Below, piece after piece: positions 5,376 through 8,059 of a DNA stretch of 8,059 nt. Positions within the stretch are counted from its first letter, which is position 1, and every line of letters begins with the position of its first letter. A model generated the notes under the pieces. That model did no database searches. It was not told the origin of the DNA and saw only the letters and a program-made list of their open reading frames with translations. Both the position numbers and the translations under genes were made by a program. The DNA comes from Desulfobacteraceae bacterium (lineage in GTDB: Bacteria > Desulfobacterota > DSM-4660 > Desulfatiglandales > Desulfatiglandaceae): assembly GCA_011048855.1 (NCBI GenBank), contig DSCZ01000359.1, positions 1 to 8,059 on the forward strand, in the 5' to 3' direction.

Positions 5376-6901
5376 AATCGTTCAGCGAATCCCCGGATTC
5401 CCAGTTCATCCTGGATACACTGCCGTATCGTGTAATGGTCGTTCACAGGGACAAAACCGTATGCCTGGTGAACCGCACCTTCCTTGACGAACTCAACATA
5501 GATGCCGAAGCCATGGAAGGCAAACGGTGTTATGAAATCCGCTACGGCTTCGATCGGCCCTGCCCGGAACTCGGCAAACCCTGCCTTTTCGACGAAGTGG
5601 TCAAAACCGGCAAAAGCCTGAGCACCATTCACGAAGTGGTCGGAGCGGATGGAAGTTCACGTTATGAAGTTATCACGGTCTCACCGTTTCGTGATGCGTC
5701 CGGGCGGGTCATAAAGCTTCTCGAATGCTCTCGCGATGTCACCGAGAGAATCCACCTGGAAATGAAAGCCCAGGAAACGAACGTTTTCCTCCAGAACGTC
5801 ATTCAGAGCACCGTAGACGGAATCGTGGTTGTGGACACGAGGGGATACGTACTGATTTTCAATGAAGGCATGGAAAGGCTCACCGGTTACCCGGCCGAAG
5901 AAATCATACGCAACGGTCACATCACTGCTTTCTACGACATAGAGGTCGCAAGAGAGAACATGCGCAAGATGCGCAGCGACGACTACGGCCCCCGCGGCAA
6001 GCTCAATCCGATGACCATGACGATTACGAGCAAAGCCGGCGAGGAGATTCCGGTGACCCTCTCGGCCTCCCTGATCATGATCGACGGGGAGGAGGTGGGA
6101 AGCGTCGGAGTGTTCACGGACATGCGTGAAATCCTCAAAATGCGCAAAGATCTCGAAGAAGCACACCTCCAGCTTGTCGAATCCGAAAAGATAGCTTCCA
6201 TCGGGCGCATGGCGGCAGGAGTCGCCCACGAAATAAACAACCCCCTGTCCGGAATACTTCTATACGCCGAGCTGGTCAAAGAAGCCCTCGAGGGCAACTC
6301 CGAGGGGCTGACCGACCTGCAGGAAATCGTCAATCAGACCCTGCGCTGTAAAAAAATTGTTGCTGAACTGCTTGAATTCAGCCGACAATCCATCGGTAAA
6401 CTTTCTTCGTTCAACCTCAAGGAATTAATCGAGAAAACACTGAACCTGCTCGTAAGCCAGGCAGCGTTCCAGGATATCCATGTGAACTGCTCGATAGCTT
6501 CCGATATGCCCCAGATGCTCGGCGACATGGGACAGATACAGCAGGTGCTCACGAATTTGGTGATCAACGCAGCCGATGCGATGAAGGGAAAAGGCAACCT
6601 CGACATCGAGGCTTTCTTCGACAAGAAAAAAAGCCTCTTCACAATAAAAGTCAGGGACTCCGGACCCGGGATACCTCCCGAACTCAGAGACAGAATTTTC
6701 GATATCTTTTTCACGACAAAACCGGTTGGCAAAGGAACCGGTCTCGGGCTCAGCATTTCCCGGAACATAGCCAAAGCCCATGGCGGAAAGTTGAGCTGCG
6801 ACTGCCCCGCGGAAGGTGGCACCGTGTTCACGTTCGAGCTGCCGAACGACCCGCCGGCCACTGAAGAACAACCCGTTTTCATCGGATTGGACGAGCCATG
6901 A
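5372..6901 (+). CDS. Soluble PAS-PAS sensor histidine kinase
   Basis: This 509-residue kinase has no transmembrane segment, so it senses a cytoplasmic cue. PAS domain 1 covers about 10-125 and ends in ECSRDVTER; it holds C31, C53, C64, C71 and C119, with a CYEIRYGFDRPC...KPC pattern at 53-71. PAS domain 2 covers about 137-255, with the typical VDGIVVVDTRGYVLIFNEGM start at 148-167. A short coiled linker (about 255-273) leads to a HisKA domain with GVAHEINNPL at 283-292, H286 being the phosphorylation site. The ATPase domain has an N box with N395 and N399 (NLVINAADAM), G1 DSGPGI at 429-434, an F-box region near 443-448 and G2 GKGTGLGL at 453-460. All catalytic motifs look intact. AAGGGA at 5358-5363 is 8 nt before the start. 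Both ends overlap neighbours by ATGA. The likely phospho-acceptor is the receiver of the next gene. The ligand is unknown. Confidence 0.92.
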   Translation: MKSFSESPDSQFILDTLPYRVMVVHRDKTVCLVNRTFLDELNIDAEAMEGKRCYEIRYGFDRPCPELGKPCLFDEVVKTGKSLSTIHEVVGADGSSRYEVITVSPFRDASGRVIKLLECSRDVTERIHLEMKAQETNVFLQNVIQSTVDGIVVVDTRGYVLIFNEGMERLTGYPAEEIIRNGHITAFYDIEVARENMRKMRSDDYGPRGKLNPMTMTITSKAGEEIPVTLSASLIMIDGEEVGSVGVFTDMREILKMRKDLEEAHLQLVESEKIASIGRMAAGVAHEINNPLSGILLYAELVKEALEGNSEGLTDLQEIVNQTLRCKKIVAELLEFSRQSIGKLSSFNLKELIEKTLNLLVSQAAFQDIHVNCSIASDMPQMLGDMGQIQQVLTNLVINAADAMKGKGNLDIEAFFDKKKSLFTIKVRDSGPGIPPELRDRIFDIFFTTKPVGKGTGLGLSISRNIAKAHGGKLSCDCPAEGGTVFTFELPNDPPATEEQPVFIGLDEP

Positions 6902-8059
6902 TCGATAAACCCACGATTCTTGTAGTCGATGACGAAAAAGCTATCAGAGACGGCTGCGAACGGTTGCTGACGGCCAAAGGCTACCTGGTCGTCACCGCCG
7001 AAGACGGGCGAAAAGCGCTTGATATCCTCGAAAAAACACCTGTGGACATCATGCTTCTCGATTTGAAGATGCCCGGGATCGCGGGAGAGGAAGTGCTGGA
7101 AATAGTCCGCGAGAACTATCCTCACATTCCTGTGATAATAATCACCGGCCACGGCACCCTGGACACCGCAGTGGAATGCATGAAACGCGGCGCCTACGAT
7201 TTTGTTGCCAAGCCGTTTCAGGTGGACCAATTTCTGCTGACCATCAACAGGGCCGCCGATAAAATCCGCCTGGAGCAACAGACTCTTCTGCTCCAGGAAG
7301 AAAACATCCGGAACCTCTACGATATAACTCTGGAAAAAAGCCGCCTGAAAACCATAATCAACTGCATGGCCAACGGCGTCATGGTCACCAATCGCAACAT
7401 GGAAGTCGTCCTTCACAACCCGGCGCTCATGAGGCTGCTGGGCATACTGCACGAAGCCGCCAATCCCTTTCCAATTCATGAAATCATCGACAATCAGGAG
7501 TTGATCCAAACCATCTCGTGCATCCACAGCGGAGAGTCGATGGAAAACGAATTCATAAGCCAGGAGATCCGTATCGGCGATAAAACGCTGCGCGCTATTT
7601 CGGGTCCGGCCTTCGGCGTGGACAGGCATGTGTTCCTGATAGTGGTCGGAGCCGTGACGGTTCTGGAGGACATAACCGCTTTCAAAAAGCTTGACCAGAT
7701 GAAATCCGGTTTTGTCAACATGGTCGCTCATGAACTCCGGAGTCCGCTTGCAAGCATCCGCCAGATAAACAATGTGCTGATTGAAGGACTCGCCGGAGAG
7801 ATGAATGAAAGGCAGGGGGATCTGATCGAACGGGGAAACCGAAAAATAGACGCGCTGCTGGAATTGATCAACGACCTCCTGGATGTCGCAAAAATCGAGG
7901 CCGGCAGACTTGTTGAACGCCGCACGCCAACCGATATTGCGCCGATAATCATGGACACCGTCGAGTTGATGAAACCCAGGGCCGAAGAGAAAGGGGTTCG
8001 TCTTCAAATCCGGTGCGGCGAACTGGGTCCCGTTCAAACCGACCCCAAAAGGATGGAAG
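6898..8059 (+). CDS. Receiver-PAS-histidine kinase hybrid, 3' end beyond window
   Basis: The reading frame opens at the ATG at 6898 and stays open to the window edge, giving 387 complete codons; it is truncated only by the window. The N-terminal receiver (about 5-120) has the acidic pair D11/D12, phospho-acceptor D55 in MLLDLKMPG, T83 in IITGHG and K105 in FVAKPF, so it should be phosphorylatable. A helical linker (about 121-150) leads to a PAS-like domain (about 150-265, starting KTIINCMANGVMVTNRNMEVV). It is followed by HisKA with VAHELRSPLASI at 276-287, H278 being the predicted site, and the dimerisation helix LLELINDLLDVAKIEAGR near 320-337. The ATPase domain would begin near 345 and is mostly outside the window. 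There is no DNA-binding domain so far. The start overlaps the previous stop (ATGA). The receiver probably takes phosphate from the upstream kinase, forming a relay whose final output is not visible. Confidence 0.9.
   Translation, partial: MIDKPTILVVDDEKAIRDGCERLLTAKGYLVVTAEDGRKALDILEKTPVDIMLLDLKMPGIAGEEVLEIVRENYPHIPVIIITGHGTLDTAVECMKRGAYDFVAKPFQVDQFLLTINRAADKIRLEQQTLLLQEENIRNLYDITLEKSRLKTIINCMANGVMVTNRNMEVVLHNPALMRLLGILHEAANPFPIHEIIDNQELIQTISCIHSGESMENEFISQEIRIGDKTLRAISGPAFGVDRHVFLIVVGAVTVLEDITAFKKLDQMKSGFVNMVAHELRSPLASIRQINNVLIEGLAGEMNERQGDLIERGNRKIDALLELINDLLDVAKIEAGRLVERRTPTDIAPIIMDTVELMKPRAEEKGVRLQIRCGELGPVQTDPKRME

Noticed and set aside
6334..8037. Minus-strand open frame of 567 codons opposite both kinase genes
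   Set aside because: It is antisense to a HisKA-ATPase region and a receiver-PAS-HisKA region with intact motifs on the + strand. Its product, rich in H, F, D and Q, has no recognisable fold or binding site for ribosomes.

Overview
The window reads as part of the chromosome of an anaerobic bacterium, most likely a Desulfobacterota (former Deltaproteobacteria) sulfate reducer or syntroph that uses the Wood-Ljungdahl pathway. This rests on gene content (HdrA-like flavoprotein, MvhD/FlpD, MetV and MetF in a row), the large number of iron-sulfur cysteines, and the multi-PAS kinase genes. No marker gene fixes the taxon. All genes lie on the + strand, coding density is high and base composition is moderately GC-rich. 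The first ~60 bases are visibly AT-richer.

Region 1 (1-163) is a non-coding leader ending in a clear AGGAG ribosome binding site. Region 2 (164-4966) is a four-gene unit. It contains a 908-residue HdrA-like protein with two FAD modules and a C-terminal 2x[4Fe-4S] ferredoxin, a 146-residue MvhD/FlpD-type [2Fe-2S] protein, a 221-residue MetV, and a 310-residue MetF. The last three are joined by 4-nt ATGA stop/start overlaps. A strong intrinsic terminator (4984-5018) closes the unit. Known relatives, such as the MetVF-HdrABC-MvhD complex of Moorella, suggest a soluble methylenetetrahydrofolate reductase complex. In it, electrons would pass between the HdrA flavins, MvhD, the MetV clusters and the MetF flavin. 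No HdrB or HdrC is encoded here, so the tandem HdrA may serve as the only electron-input module.

Region 3 (about 5020-8059, running off the right edge) looks like a separate transcription unit with its own sigma70-like promoter just after the terminator. It encodes a 92-residue protein of unknown function, a soluble PAS-PAS histidine kinase, and a receiver-PAS-histidine kinase cut by the window end. All three are again joined by ATGA overlaps. Together they look like a cytoplasmic signalling relay, possibly redox-responsive because the first PAS domain carries a cysteine cluster. No DNA-binding output domain is visible, and a link to the methylene-H4F reductase operon is inferred only from adjacency.

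No tRNA, rRNA, CRISPR array, insertion sequence, attachment site or other mobile element was recognised. The most unusual element is the tandem-FAD HdrA with a degenerate HdrA N-terminal-type domain between its two halves, coupled directly to MvhD-MetV-MetF.
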